Assembly: GCF_030812215.1 (NCBI RefSeq)
Contig: NZ_JAUSSG010000010.1
Location: forward strand, 248,001 to 312,000
DNA: 64,000 nucleotides
Origin: Variovorax boronicumulans
GTDB taxonomy: Bacteria > Pseudomonadota > Gammaproteobacteria > Burkholderiales > Burkholderiaceae_C
Direction: 5' to 3'
Numbering within the stretch: position 1 is the first letter of the stretch; each line of letters opens with the position of its first letter. Below the pieces are notes generated by a model. It saw only the letters and a program-made list of their open reading frames with translations. It did no database searches and was not told where the DNA came from. Below are positions 53,301-61,741 of the stretch, one piece after another. Position numbers and translations under genes: made by a program.

Positions 53301-53608
53301 CGCATCACAAGCTGCTTCACCAGTTCTTCGGGGCTCTCTTCCGCGAATTGCTCGAGCCATTGGTCGAGGCGCTCGCGCATCTCGCCGGCCGCCTTCTTGG
53401 TGAAAGTGATCGCGAGGATTTCATGCGGCTCGCAGGCGGAGTCCCCCTCTTCGAGCAGCGCACGCAAGATGCGCGACACCAGCATCCACGTCTTGCCCGC
53501 GCCCGCGCAGGCTTCGACGGCCACCGAGCGGCGCGGATCGCAGGCGACGGTGTAGAAGGCCTCGCGCGTGACGTGCCGGCCGTTGTGTTCGTAGGCTGCG
53601 CCGTTCAT
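50348..53608 (-). CDS. addA: AddA-type UvrD/RecB helicase-nuclease
   Basis: A 1086-residue superfamily 1 helicase with a C-terminal nuclease, the motor of the AddAB double-strand-break resection complex. Motif I is EACAGAGKTWML (about residue 35), motif II LIDEFQDTNPLQW, and motif VI ATTRARERLVL. The PD-(D/E)xK nuclease has ILDYKSA near the C-terminus. Together with AddB it degrades ends up to Chi-like sites and loads RecA. The start overlaps addB by 4 nt. Confidence 0.9.
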   Translation of the reverse strand: MNGAAYEHNGRHVTREAFYTVACDPRRSVAVEACAGAGKTWMLVSRILRALLEEGDSACEPHEILAITFTKKAAGEMRERLDQWLEQFAEESPEELVKQLVMRGVEPAAALAAVPRLKGLYRRLLEGGRPVQFRTFHAWFAGLLRNAPLAVLRELGLPSNYELLEDDAEARGHTWRPFFEAVTADKHALADYYAVVATHGRSQTAKALGEALTKRVEFSLADAENAVQHFSALHPTLDGLDEPTDALRGEPVRRRWLDRAAALGKESNKTPQKAAEAIIDVFGVGEPPAESLAAALAHLRKNFFVASEDRLTKNLQKFPAAQEAEAELQVLCAAQAQHAAWLYQQRMTRLTRLLIAAFADVKRAHGWVDMNDVEQAAQLLLGQSALSGWVQERLDARIAHLLIDEFQDTNPLQWQALYGWLSAYTGAGGSAPRVFIVGDPKQSIYRFRRAEPQVFIAAKKFVREGLDGELLNCDHTHRNARAVVGLVNQAMLAAQDAGEFDGYRAHTTERGDEGELLKLPAIDRDALGDAAEAVPADDGMLHWRDSLVTPRVLPEEQLLQKECEQAARWVAQRIADGIPPRQIMVLARRRNRLSAMQDALRQRHIPVQQPEKNELHDAPEVQDMVALIDALVSPAHDLSLARALKSPLFSIDDEALVQLALRQREQPSSSWFALIQKGEGLPPVLAEAGASLKKWQRWLVTLPPHDAIDAIFHDGDVLAKFGAAVPAAMRQSALANLRGLMSASLEIEGARFATPYALVRALRAGGVRAPSVAAPDAVQLLTVHGAKGLEADTVLMLDCDAAPPRAQTMGVLVEWKGSDSAPTRFVFLASEKTPPACAASLLEEEQRARHREELNGLYVATTRARERLVLSSVRPARANDGSWWARLESACEPTEADEPLVALPTETGVASFSMKQMPSVTAAGDQPSARKAADATVDARAAAFGEAMHRLLEWAVPGETLPSAHVRAAAREFMLDPQQARGAATLAERIRAGAGAWVWDDRRVDWHGNEVTLVHEGETLRIDRLVRERETGAWWILDYKSAARPERDATLIAQMQRYRAAVQHAYPGATVRVAFLTGQGELVNLE

Positions 53609-56250
53609 TTCGTATCGCCTCCGACCGCTGGGCCGTCCCAAGGCGGAGGCGTCTCCCCCTCGGGGGGTGGCGAAGCACACGCAGTGGCAAGCCGGGGGGC
53701 GTCATCGCCCCAGAAATCTTTCCGGCACAGGCCACGGGCGGCGCAGTAGTCGCAGACAGCGCCCTCGCCCAGCGGCGGCAGCGCCGCGCCCCCGGCGATG
53801 CGGGTGAAGTCGCTCATGATGCCGGCCACCAGCGCATCCCTCGCCTCGACCACCGTGGGCTGCTCGACGGTCTGCGTGCCCGAGGACTTCTCGCCTACGT
53901 TGACGTAGGCCGCACGCAGGGTGTCATCGGCCACCAGCGCTGCATAGAAGGCGAGCTGCGTGTCCTCGGTCGGGTCTTTCACGCGCTCCTTGGTGACGCT
54001 CGCGGACTCGGTCTTGTAGTCGATCACGAAGGCCTGACCGTCGGACGTGCGGTCGACCCGGTCGAGGCGGCCGACGAGGCGCAGATCGCCCAGCGGCTGC
54101 TCCTTCCAGGGTTCGGACTCGACGAACACCGCGCCACTGGCCTCGTGCCCCCCGAGCCATTCGAGATAACCGTCGCGCACCGCGGGCCATGCCGCGGCAA
54201 AAGGCAGGAACTCGGCGTCGGAGAGACCGTATTCCCGCGTGGCGCGCTGCGCGGCTTCTTCGACAAGCGCCACGCGCTCCTGCGGATCCTGAGTCGGGGT
54301 TTCGATCAGCGCCTCGTGGAAATGGCCGAGCAGCGCGTGCAGCCAGTTGCCAAAGTCGCGCTTGTCGACCTCCACGTCGAGCTCGTCGGCGCTGCGCAGC
54401 CCCAACTGCCGCAGCGCGAAGAAGCGATAGGGGCAACGGCGGAGGTCTTCGTACACGCTGGTCGAAATGCTCTCCAGCGGGAGCAACGCGCCTGAGGGCG
54501 TGGGGTATACGGTCGCCTGTACAGGCACCTCGCGCGCAGGACGCGGATCGACGGAGGGTTGCAGTGCGTGGTCAAGTTGCAATGCCTGCACGAGCGGGCT
54601 CGGGCGGACCGGCTCGCCACTCGCATCGGACGCGCGCCAGACCAGTTCGCACCAGGGGTTGTGAAGGGCCGCGGTCCAGGCAGAGCGTTGCGCGGCTTCG
54701 AGGGTCTCGCGCGAAGGCAGGCCCAGTTCGAGGCGCTGGACGGCACTCCAGTTGCCGGGCGGTTCGGGCGATGCGGGCAGCCGCCGGTCGTCGCAGCCGG
54801 GAATGACCACCGCACCGAATGCGCGGCCGAGCAGTTGATACAGCGGCAGCACGATCACGCGGGGCGCCTGGTCGCCGGTGGGCGGCACGAAGCTCGCGTC
54901 TTCGAGCACGTCGCGGACCCAGGCAGTGAACTCGGCCAGCGTGTGGCGGCCGCCGGGAAACTCGTCGGCATCGCCATGCGAATCGGCATCGAGCCACAAC
55001 GCGGCGATGACCTTGCCGCCCGCCATGTCGTCGGCCAGCGGCGTCCACTGGCCGCTGCCTTCGAGCAGTTCGCGCAATGCGCGCAGCCATTCGGCCACGG
55101 GCCTGGACTTCATCATCGATGCGCGGCGCGCTTCGATGGCTTCGGTGTAGGGCAGCAGCGCCAGGTCGTTCGGCTTCTCGCTACGGGCCACGAGGCTGCA
55201 CCAGGCGGACCAGTCGCGCAGGCCTTCGCGTCGCAGGCGTGCTTCGAGCGCCTGCACAGCCAGCGCATCGCCATCGGCGCCGCTCTTGAGCCATTCGAGC
55301 ACCTGGTCGCTGGCGGCGTCATGGGCGCAGGCGCGCAGCGCGCTCATCAACGTAGCGGCGGCGCGCGTGGTCGAGAGCTTCCAACCGGTTTCGTCATGCG
55401 TGACGACGCCCTGCGCCTTGAGCTGGGCGCTGACGCGGCGCGTGAGTGCGCGGTCGGTGGCGATCAGCGCGACCGGGGCGCGGCCTTCGGCGAGATGACG
55501 CAGCACGCAGGCAGCGGCGAGTTCGGCTTCGTCCTCGGGGTCTGCTGCCACATGGGAAGCCGCGGGGTCCACGGGCGTGTTCGCGGGTACCAGCGAGAGA
55601 TGCAGCGCGTGATCGCCCCACAGGGTGCAGAGCGTCTGGGTGAGCGGATCGGCCTGGAAGCCTTCGAGCACGATCAGTGCATCGACCTGGTTGCGCGTGC
55701 TTTCTCGGAGCAGCACGTCTGTTGCGTAGCCCGAGGTCGCGGCCCAGGCGACGGCGATGCGGATCAGCGCGCTTTCGATGCGGAACCACTCCGACTCGCT
55801 GCCCGCCTCGGCCACCTGCGCGGCACGCAGGGCCCATTCGCCGACGCGCGCGTCCGGCAACGATGCCGATGCGAGCGGCGCGAGCTGGTAGGCCAGTTCG
55901 ACGACGCGGCCCGCCAGCGCGAACCGCTCATTGTTGAACCCGGACTGCAACAGCAGCGCCTGGGCCGTGATGAGGTCGCGCGCCATGTCGAATGCGATGT
56001 CGTAGCCCGTCGGCAGGAAGCCGCCCGCGCTGCGTGCCCAGTTGTGCGTGGTCTCGAAGCGCGGCACAAAGCCGGCGCTGCCGCAACGCGTCCACATGCC
56101 GCGCGCCACGCCCATCAGTTGCGCATACGGCACCAGCACCACGGTGCGCGCCGCATGCAGCTCGCGTTCGGCGAGCGCGCGGACGATCCGCGCGACAACA
56201 CCGTCGACGGGGTCGCACCACAGAGCGTGGACGGGGTGGCCTTCGTTCAT
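53605..56250 (-). CDS. addB: AddB-type nuclease subunit with an iron-sulfur cluster
   Basis: An 881-residue partner of AddA. It has helicase-like N-terminal domains without a visible Walker A, unlike the Bacillus AddB. A PD-(D/E)xK nuclease domain (VYEDLRRCPYRFFALRQLG and FVIDYKTES) is followed by C-x2-C-x5-C (CDYCAARGLC), which with the Cys in RRCPYRF builds the 4Fe-4S clasp. The last ~31 residues are encoded by an extragenic-type repeat. It is the first gene of addB-addA-flavoprotein. Confidence 0.88.
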   Translation of the reverse strand: MNEGHPVHALWCDPVDGVVARIVRALAERELHAARTVVLVPYAQLMGVARGMWTRCGSAGFVPRFETTHNWARSAGGFLPTGYDIAFDMARDLITAQALLLQSGFNNERFALAGRVVELAYQLAPLASASLPDARVGEWALRAAQVAEAGSESEWFRIESALIRIAVAWAATSGYATDVLLRESTRNQVDALIVLEGFQADPLTQTLCTLWGDHALHLSLVPANTPVDPAASHVAADPEDEAELAAACVLRHLAEGRAPVALIATDRALTRRVSAQLKAQGVVTHDETGWKLSTTRAAATLMSALRACAHDAASDQVLEWLKSGADGDALAVQALEARLRREGLRDWSAWCSLVARSEKPNDLALLPYTEAIEARRASMMKSRPVAEWLRALRELLEGSGQWTPLADDMAGGKVIAALWLDADSHGDADEFPGGRHTLAEFTAWVRDVLEDASFVPPTGDQAPRVIVLPLYQLLGRAFGAVVIPGCDDRRLPASPEPPGNWSAVQRLELGLPSRETLEAAQRSAWTAALHNPWCELVWRASDASGEPVRPSPLVQALQLDHALQPSVDPRPAREVPVQATVYPTPSGALLPLESISTSVYEDLRRCPYRFFALRQLGLRSADELDVEVDKRDFGNWLHALLGHFHEALIETPTQDPQERVALVEEAAQRATREYGLSDAEFLPFAAAWPAVRDGYLEWLGGHEASGAVFVESEPWKEQPLGDLRLVGRLDRVDRTSDGQAFVIDYKTESASVTKERVKDPTEDTQLAFYAALVADDTLRAAYVNVGEKSSGTQTVEQPTVVEARDALVAGIMSDFTRIAGGAALPPLGEGAVCDYCAARGLCRKDFWGDDAPRLATACASPPPEGETPPPWDGPAVGGDTK
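53624..53699 (-). repeat. Extragenic-type repeat, copy 2, inside the 3' end of addB
   Basis: On the minus strand the order CCCCCCGGCT, CGTGTGCTTCGCCA, CCCCCCGAGGGGGG and CGGCCCAGCGG parallels the element at 19331-19420. Here it is translated as the Pro-rich AddB tail (ASPPPEGETPPPWDGPA). Confidence 0.6.
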
Positions 56251-56407
56251 GTTCTATCGAGGGGTTTGAGAGTGCGAGGACGTGATCCGCAAGGCCTTTG
56301 GCTATCGCCGTCATAGCGGCTGCGCATGGCACCCCGCCCCTTGGTTTCTGTCACAATGACCTGCACTTTAGCTGCACCGAAACTCTCTGCGCACAAGGAC
56401 ACATCAC

Positions 56408-56740
56408 ATGGCCAGCGAACTCATCAAACACATCTCCGATTCCTCTTTCGAAGCCGACGTGCTCAAGTCCAGCCAGCCGGTGCTGGTCGACTACTGGGCC
56501 GAATGGTGCGGCCCCTGCAAGATGATCGCCCCGATCCTGGACGAAGTGTCGGCCACCTACGAAGGCAAACTGCAGATCGCCAAGCTGAACGTGGACGAGA
56601 ACCGCGACATCCCTGCCAAGTTCGGCATTCGCGGCATCCCCACGCTGATGCTGTTCAAGGACGGCCAGCTGGCCGCCACCAAGGTCGGCGCCATGAGCAA
56701 GGCGCAACTCACGGCCTTCATCGACCAGCAACTCGCATAA
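56408..56740 (+). CDS. trxA: Thioredoxin 1
   Basis: A 110-residue cytoplasmic disulfide reductase. Active site WCGPC at residues 33-37 ([15 protein letters not shown]), and the cis-Pro loop [16 protein letters not shown] lies 9 nt before the ATG. A terminator follows at 56753-56789, and rho comes next, the common trxA-rho order. Confidence 0.97.
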   Translation: MASELIKHISDSSFEADVLKSSQPVLVDYWAEWCGPCKMIAPILDEVSATYEGKLQIAKLNVDENRDIPAKFGIRGIPTLMLFKDGQLAATKVGAMSKAQLTAFIDQQLA

Positions 56741-56752
56741 GCGACATTCGAT

Positions 56753-56789
56753 CCGGCCAGCGCGCAATGCGCTTGGCCGGCGCGTTTTT
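56753..56789 (+). terminator. Intrinsic terminator after trxA
   Basis: CCGGCCA-GCGC pairs with GCGC-TTGGCCGG with one bulged base, followed by CGCG and TTTTT (56785-56789). It ends the trxA transcript before rho. Confidence 0.75.
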
Positions 56790-56800
56790 CCTGTCATAAT
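56773..56800 (+). promoter_or_regulatory. Candidate rho promoter
   Basis: TTGGCC (56773-56778) and CATAAT (56795-56800) are 16 bp apart, overlapping the trxA terminator. The resulting rho leader would be about 115 nt and is C-rich before the ribosome site, as expected for an autoregulated rho message. Confidence 0.45.
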
Positions 56801-56923
56801 CTCCCACAGATCACCGGCCCTTTCAGGCAACCGGTTCGAGTTCCCCGGTTAGTGCAGCAGTTCTCGCTACACATTCAACCTCCCCCCGTTTTCCGTTTCG
56901 ATTACCCCGCGAGGGGTCATTCC

Positions 56924-58189
56924 ATGCACTTAAACGAACTCAAGGCACTCCACGTGTCTGAAGTCCTCAAGCAGGCTGAAGCGCTTGAGATCGAAAACGT
57001 CGGCCGCATGCGCAAGCAGGAGCTGATGTTCGCGATCATCAAGAAGCGCGCAAAGGCCGGCGAACAGGTTTTCGCCGACGGCGTGCTCGAAATCCTGCCC
57101 GACGGCTTCGGCTTCCTGCGCAGCCCCGACACCAGCTTCACCGCCAGCACCGACGACATCTACATCTCGCCGAGCCAGGTGCGCCGCTTCAACCTGCACA
57201 CCGGCGACATGATCGAAGGCGAAGTGCGCACGCCCAAGGACGGCGAGCGCTACTTCGCGCTGACCAAGCTGGACAAGGTCAACGACGGCCCGCCCGAGCA
57301 GAACAAGCACAAGGTGATGTTCGAAAACCTGACGCCGCTGTTCCCCAAGGAGCAGATGAAGCTCGAGCGCGACGGCATCAAGGGCGAAGAGAACATCACG
57401 GGCCGCATCATCGACATCATCGCCCCCATCGGCAAAGGCCAGCGCGCCCTGCTCGTGGCGCCGCCCAAGAGCGGCAAGACGGTGATGATGCAGCACATCG
57501 CCCACGCGATCAGCGCCAACTATCCCGACGTGCACATGATGGTGCTGCTCGTGGACGAGCGCCCTGAAGAAGTGACCGAAATGCAGCGCACGGTGAAGGG
57601 CGAAGTCATCGCTTCGACCTTCGACGAGCCCGCAGCCCGCCACGTGCACGTCGCCGAAATGGTGATCGAGCGCGCCAAGCGCCTGGTCGAACTCAAGAAA
57701 GACGTGGTGATCCTGCTGGACTCGATCACGCGTCTGGCCCGCGCCTACAACAACGTCGTGCCCTCTTCGGGCAAGGTGCTGACCGGCGGCGTCGATTCCA
57801 ACGCGCTGCAGCGCCCCAAGCGCTTCCTGGGCGCCGCGCGCAACGTGGAAGAAGGCGGCTCGCTGACCATCATCGGCACCGCGCTGATCGACACCGGCAG
57901 CCGCATGGACGAAGTGATCTTCGAAGAGTTCAAGGGCACCGGCAACTCCGAAATCCACCTGGACCGCCGCCTGTACGAAAAGCGCGTGTTCCCCTCGATC
58001 CAGCTCAACCGCAGCGGCACGCGCCGCGAAGAATTGCTGCTGGCCCCCGAGATCCTGCAGAAGACCCGCATCCTGCGTCAGCTCATGTACAACATGGACG
58101 AGATCGAGTCGATGGAGCTGATGCTCAAGAACATGAAGGCGACCAAGACCAACGTCGAGTTCTTCGACATGATGCGTCGCGGCGGCTGA
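56924..58189 (+). CDS. rho: Transcription termination factor Rho
   Basis: A 421-residue hexameric RNA helicase. The N-terminal domain starts [14 protein letters not shown]. The cold-shock RNA-binding part has DGFGFLRSP and the [14 protein letters not shown] segment. The P-loop is APPKSGKT, Walker [11 protein letters not shown], and the Q/R loops [14 protein letters not shown] (secondary RNA site) are intact. GAGGGG precedes the ATG. The length matches E. coli Rho (419). Confidence 0.98.
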   Translation: MHLNELKALHVSEVLKQAEALEIENVGRMRKQELMFAIIKKRAKAGEQVFADGVLEILPDGFGFLRSPDTSFTASTDDIYISPSQVRRFNLHTGDMIEGEVRTPKDGERYFALTKLDKVNDGPPEQNKHKVMFENLTPLFPKEQMKLERDGIKGEENITGRIIDIIAPIGKGQRALLVAPPKSGKTVMMQHIAHAISANYPDVHMMVLLVDERPEEVTEMQRTVKGEVIASTFDEPAARHVHVAEMVIERAKRLVELKKDVVILLDSITRLARAYNNVVPSSGKVLTGGVDSNALQRPKRFLGAARNVEEGGSLTIIGTALIDTGSRMDEVIFEEFKGTGNSEIHLDRRLYEKRVFPSIQLNRSGTRREELLLAPEILQKTRILRQLMYNMDEIESMELMLKNMKATKTNVEFFDMMRRGG

Positions 58190-58208
58190 GCGCCTCGCTC
58201 TCCCGCAA

Positions 58209-58244
58209 AAGCGCGTCGGCCCTCACAGGCCGACGCGCTTTTTT
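58209..58244. terminator. Bidirectional intrinsic terminator between rho and the oxidoreductase
   Basis: A 13-bp perfect stem, AAGCGCGTCGGCC / GGCCGACGCGCTT, with a 6-nt loop, has a T-run on the right and A-run on the left. It therefore serves both rho and the convergent minus-strand gene, whose stop codon begins at 58246. Confidence 0.9.
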
Positions 58245-59311
58245 CATGGGCGCTCGATGCGGATGGCGCGGCCTTCGGCTGCGCTCTGGCGCCCAATGTC
58301 GAGCAGTTCCATCAGCGCGACGGCCTGCTCGGGCGGGACAGGGTTCGGACCATTGCCCAGGATCGCGTCGCGGACCGCGGCGTAGTAGTCGACATAGTTG
58401 CCGGCCCGCGTCGGCAATGCGCGGAAATGCGGCGCGCCGTCGCTGCCGATCAACGTGAGTTCGCCGTCCAGCGGATCGGCACCCCACCCCTCGGCGGGCG
58501 GACGTTGGCCGGCGCGCAACGCATCTTCCTGTGGATCGACGCCGTGCTTGACGTAGCTCCCGCGCGTGCCGTGCACGATGTAGCGCGGCGCCGCGTGGGC
58601 GGCGAGCGTCGTGGCGTGGAGCACTACGCGCAGGGGAGCGTGCGGGCCACTCTCGTAGCGCAGTACGGCATGGAAATAGTCCTCGACCAGTGCGCCGTCG
58701 CGCAAGGCGGCCGTGTCGAGTTGGAGCGTGTCGGGACGACCGAAGAGCTGCACGGCCTGGTCGACCAGATGAGCGCCCAGGTCCACCCACAGCCCCGATC
58801 CCGGCACCGGCTGCTCTCGCCAGCGCTCGCGAACCTCGGGCCGGAAGCGGTCGAAATGCGATTCCAGGTACACCGGCCGCCCCAGTTCGCCGCTAGCGAG
58901 AAGCTCCTTCAACGTCAGGTAGTCGGCGTCGAATCGCCTGTTCTGATAGACCGCCAGGACGCGATTGTTGCGCCGGGACAACAGCTCTAGCTCCCTGGCT
59001 TCGGCCACATCGAGCGTGAAAGGCTTGTCCACCACGACGTGTTTGCCGGCTTCCAGCGCAGCCTTGGCAACCGGGTGGTGCTGGGCATTGGGCGTGGCGA
59101 CCACAATGAGGTCGATGTCCGCCCGGGCCACGAGCGCCGCCACGTCCGGCACCACGGCCACGCCAGGCCAGTCCGCGTGGACCTTGTGCGGCTGCGAACT
59201 TGCCACGGCCGCCAGTTCGAGCCCCGGAACCGCCGAAAGCACGGGCGCATGGAAGGTCTGGCCGGCGAAACCGTAGCCGACGAGGCCGGCGCGCAACGCT
59301 GTGGAAGTCAT
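58244..59311 (-). CDS. Gfo/Idh/MocA family NAD(P)-dependent oxidoreductase
   Basis: A 355-residue dehydrogenase. The N-terminal Rossmann domain has [17 protein letters not shown], then [29 protein letters not shown] (cut), with the EKP-type lysine in VDKPF. The C-terminal domain has [19 protein letters not shown], the GxxxDxxxH catalytic motif. The substrate, usually a sugar or inositol derivative, is unknown. It is close to the E. coli YdgJ/YhhX type. It is divergent from rpmE2. Confidence 0.9.
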   Translation of the reverse strand: MTSTALRAGLVGYGFAGQTFHAPVLSAVPGLELAAVASSQPHKVHADWPGVAVVPDVAALVARADIDLIVVATPNAQHHPVAKAALEAGKHVVVDKPFTLDVAEARELELLSRRNNRVLAVYQNRRFDADYLTLKELLASGELGRPVYLESHFDRFRPEVRERWREQPVPGSGLWVDLGAHLVDQAVQLFGRPDTLQLDTAALRDGALVEDYFHAVLRYESGPHAPLRVVLHATTLAAHAAPRYIVHGTRGSYVKHGVDPQEDALRAGQRPPAEGWGADPLDGELTLIGSDGAPHFRALPTRAGNYVDYYAAVRDAILGNGPNPVPPEQAVALMELLDIGRQSAAEGRAIRIERP

Positions 59312-59319
59312 CTGTGGGC

Positions 59320-59373
59320 CACTTTTCGCTCAAAACGGCCAGTATGCGATAATCGCCGGCTCCGCGAAAAGTG
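59320..59373. promoter_or_regulatory. 10-bp inverted repeat around a candidate rpmE2 promoter
   Basis: CACTTTTCGC (59320-59329) and GCGAAAAGTG (59364-59373) are exact inverted repeats separated by 34 bp. Between them lies GATAAT (59348-59353), a good -10 for rightward transcription to rpmE2. The -35 at 17 bp (TTCGCT) is weak, which suits a regulated promoter. Confidence 0.45.
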
Positions 59374-59504
59374 CAGCCGGGCGTCCTGCCCAGCGATCCC
59401 CTCACCCCCGGGACAGCCGCCGACCCAGTCCATTTCGACCGTTGACGCGCTTGTGGCTCTCGCATCGACCGCGCATTGATTCCAACAGCGCAAAAGGAAA
59501 AACC

Positions 59505-59774
59505 ATGGCAAAAGAAGGCATCCACCCGAATTACCGCGAAGTTCTGTTCGTCGACATGTCGAACGGCTTCAAGTTCGTGACCCGTTCGTGCGCGAACACC
59601 AAGGAAATGGGCAAGACCGACGACGGTCGCGAGCTCCCCCTGTTCAAGCTGGACACCACGAGCGAATCGCACCCGTTCTACACCGGCACGCAGAAGTCGG
59701 TCGACAACATGGGCGGCCGCGTCGAGAAGTTCCGCAACCGCTTCGGCAAGACCACCGGCGCTGCTTCGAAGTAA
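59505..59774 (+). CDS. rpmE2: 50S ribosomal protein L31, type B
   Basis: An 89-residue ribosomal protein with [17 protein letters not shown] and the type B insertion ([23 protein letters not shown], split). The Cys that bind zinc in type A L31 are absent (only one Cys, in RSCAN), so this is the zinc-independent form. AAAGGAAA precedes the start, and a terminator follows at 59795-59825. Confidence 0.95.
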   Translation: MAKEGIHPNYREVLFVDMSNGFKFVTRSCANTKEMGKTDDGRELPLFKLDTTSESHPFYTGTQKSVDNMGGRVEKFRNRFGKTTGAASK

Positions 59775-59794
59775 AGCACGCGCTTTGGCGTCGA

Positions 59795-59825
59795 GGGCAG
59801 CCCGGTTTACCGCGCTGCCCTTTTT
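59795..59825 (+). terminator. Intrinsic terminator after rpmE2
   Basis: GGGCAGC pairs with GCTGCCC around an inner CGG/CCG stem with a TTTA loop, followed by TTTTT. Confidence 0.85.
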
Positions 59826-59849
59826 CATTCCGAATCTCCTTTCGCCCTT

Positions 59850-61577
59850 TTGAACCAGCCCACTCCCGCGATCGTCGCCCAGAATGCCGTGCGCCGGCTG
59901 CCGCGCATCGCGCTGCTGCTGTTGTGTGCGGCCTACCTGCTGCCGGGCCTGGTCGGGCGCGGACCGTGGAAGAGCGCCGACATCACCGCCTTCGGCTACA
60001 TGGCCGAACTGGCCCGAAGCACCGAAGGCATCGCGCGCTGGTTCGATCCCCTCTTGCTGGGCATGCAGCCCGAGACGCCCGCGCTGGTCCCCTACTGGAT
60101 CGGCGCGATTGCGATCAAGCTCGCCCCCGCGTGGCTGAACCCCGATCTGGCCGTGCGATTCGTCTTCGCGCTGCTGCTCTGGGGCACCTTCACGGCCACG
60201 TGGTACGCCGTCTATTACCTCGCTCGCACGGCACGCGCCCAGCCGGTGGCGTTTGCCTTCGGCGGCGAGGCACGTCCGACCGACTACGCGCGTGCCATCG
60301 CCGATGGCGGCCTGCTCGCGCTGATCGCCTGCCTGGGCCTCGCCCAGCTCGGGCATGAAACCACGCCCGCCCTCGCCCAGCTGTACTTCGCCTCACACCT
60401 GTTCTACGGCGTGGCCGCACTGCCGTACCGCCGCGCCGGCCCAGCGATCGCACTGGTGATCGGCACGCTCGGCATGACATTGAGCGGTGCCCCCACCGTC
60501 GGGCTGGCGCTCGCTGTCGGCAGCGCGCTCTACATCGCCTATGAGCGGCACCTCGTCGCCCAGGCGGGGGCAGATGCAGGTTCCGACGATGGTCCCGGCT
60601 ACACCCGCGGCGCCCTCTTCACGATGATCGGCGTCACGCTGCTGGCAGCGGCACTGGTGTTCGGCCTCGGCCTGTCGCAATGGAAGATCACGCTGGACGG
60701 CAACTCGATCGGCGGCGAAATCCGCAGCCAGGCCAAGCTGCTGCTCTGGTTCACCTGGCCGGTCTGGCCGCTCGCGATCTGGACGCTCTGGCGCTGGCGC
60801 CGCCAGCTCACGGCGCGCCATGTCGCGCTGCCGTTCTGGTTCGCACTCGTGCCGCTGGCCGCCACCTGGACCACCGACTACTCCGACCGCTCGCTGCTGC
60901 TCGCCCTGCCCGCCTTCGCCACGCTCGCGGCCTTCGCGCTGCCCACCTTCCGGCGCAGCGCCTCGGCGCTCATCGACTGGTTCAACGTGCTTTTCTTCAG
61001 CGGCCTGGCCGTGCTGGGCTGGCTCTACTGGATCGCCATGCTGACCGGCGTGCCGCGCAAGCCCGCAGCCAGCGTCGCGCGGCTGGTGCCGGGCTTCGTG
61101 GGCGAGTTCTCGCCGATCGCATTCGTGCTCGCGCTGGCCGCGACCATCGCGTGGTGCTGGCTTGTGCGCTGGCGCACCGGGCGCCACCGCGCCGCGCTCT
61201 GGAAGACGCTGGTGCTGCCGGCCGGCGGCACCGCGCTTTGCTGGATGCTGCTGATGACGCTCTGGCTGCCGCCCATCGACTACGCGCGCAGCTACCTGCC
61301 GCAGGTGCGCGCCGTCGCCGAGCGCGTGGGCCAGCCCAGCTGCATCGCCGAACTGGCACTCAGCCGGCCGCACATCGCGGCGCTGCGCCACCACGGCAAC
61401 TTCAACCTGCAGCCCCTGCTGCTGGGCACCGACTGCCCCTGGCTGGTGGTGAGCCCCGACACGATCGAGCGGCTGCACACCATCATTCCGCTCGAGAAGT
61501 GGCGCTTCAGCGGCACCCTGCGCCGCCCCAGCAGCGCCGCGGACGACCTGCTGCTCTACCAGAAGATCGCGCCCTAA
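59850..61577 (+). CDS. Membrane glycosyltransferase, GT39/ArnT-like
   Basis: A 575-residue integral-membrane protein with about 11 segments. GPWKSADITAFGYMAEL, with the acidic residue in the first periplasmic loop, resembles the catalytic region of ArnT/PMT-type transferases, which use a polyprenyl-phosphate sugar. A soluble C-terminal tail (PSCIAELALSRPHIAALRHHG, cut) follows. The likely start is TTG at 59850, with a poor ribosome site. The acceptor (lipid A, protein or other) is unknown. Confidence 0.78.
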   Translation: MNQPTPAIVAQNAVRRLPRIALLLLCAAYLLPGLVGRGPWKSADITAFGYMAELARSTEGIARWFDPLLLGMQPETPALVPYWIGAIAIKLAPAWLNPDLAVRFVFALLLWGTFTATWYAVYYLARTARAQPVAFAFGGEARPTDYARAIADGGLLALIACLGLAQLGHETTPALAQLYFASHLFYGVAALPYRRAGPAIALVIGTLGMTLSGAPTVGLALAVGSALYIAYERHLVAQAGADAGSDDGPGYTRGALFTMIGVTLLAAALVFGLGLSQWKITLDGNSIGGEIRSQAKLLLWFTWPVWPLAIWTLWRWRRQLTARHVALPFWFALVPLAATWTTDYSDRSLLLALPAFATLAAFALPTFRRSASALIDWFNVLFFSGLAVLGWLYWIAMLTGVPRKPAASVARLVPGFVGEFSPIAFVLALAATIAWCWLVRWRTGRHRAALWKTLVLPAGGTALCWMLLMTLWLPPIDYARSYLPQVRAVAERVGQPSCIAELALSRPHIAALRHHGNFNLQPLLLGTDCPWLVVSPDTIERLHTIIPLEKWRFSGTLRRPSSAADDLLLYQKIAP

Positions 61578-61630
61578 GAAGTCGTGAACGAATCCGTCAT
61601 GCCCGCTCATCCCCCCAGGCGCACCCGCTC

Positions 61631-61679
61631 GGCGTTGCAAATGCTCGCCATAGCCCAAGCTATGGCTGCGCTTTGCGCC
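61631..61679. repeat. Palindromic extragenic element
   Basis: A long imperfect hairpin centred on CCATAGC-CCAA-GCTATGG (61648-61665), with outer arms GGCG..GCAAA and TTTGC..GCC. It lies in the 164-bp gap between the glycosyltransferase and MATE genes. This looks like a dispersed palindromic repeat, but only one copy is in the window. Confidence 0.5.
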
Positions 61680-61741
61680 TTGATCGGGCGTGCCTGGGCA
61701 GGCTGCTCGGGCACGCCGAATTCATTCGCGCCTTCTGACCC

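Noticed and set aside
50336-53749. A 1137-codon open frame on the + strand, antisense to addA
   Set aside because: Shadow of a GC-rich coding strand: composition is His/Arg/Gly/Ala-rich without domains, while the minus frame carries intact helicase and nuclease motifs.
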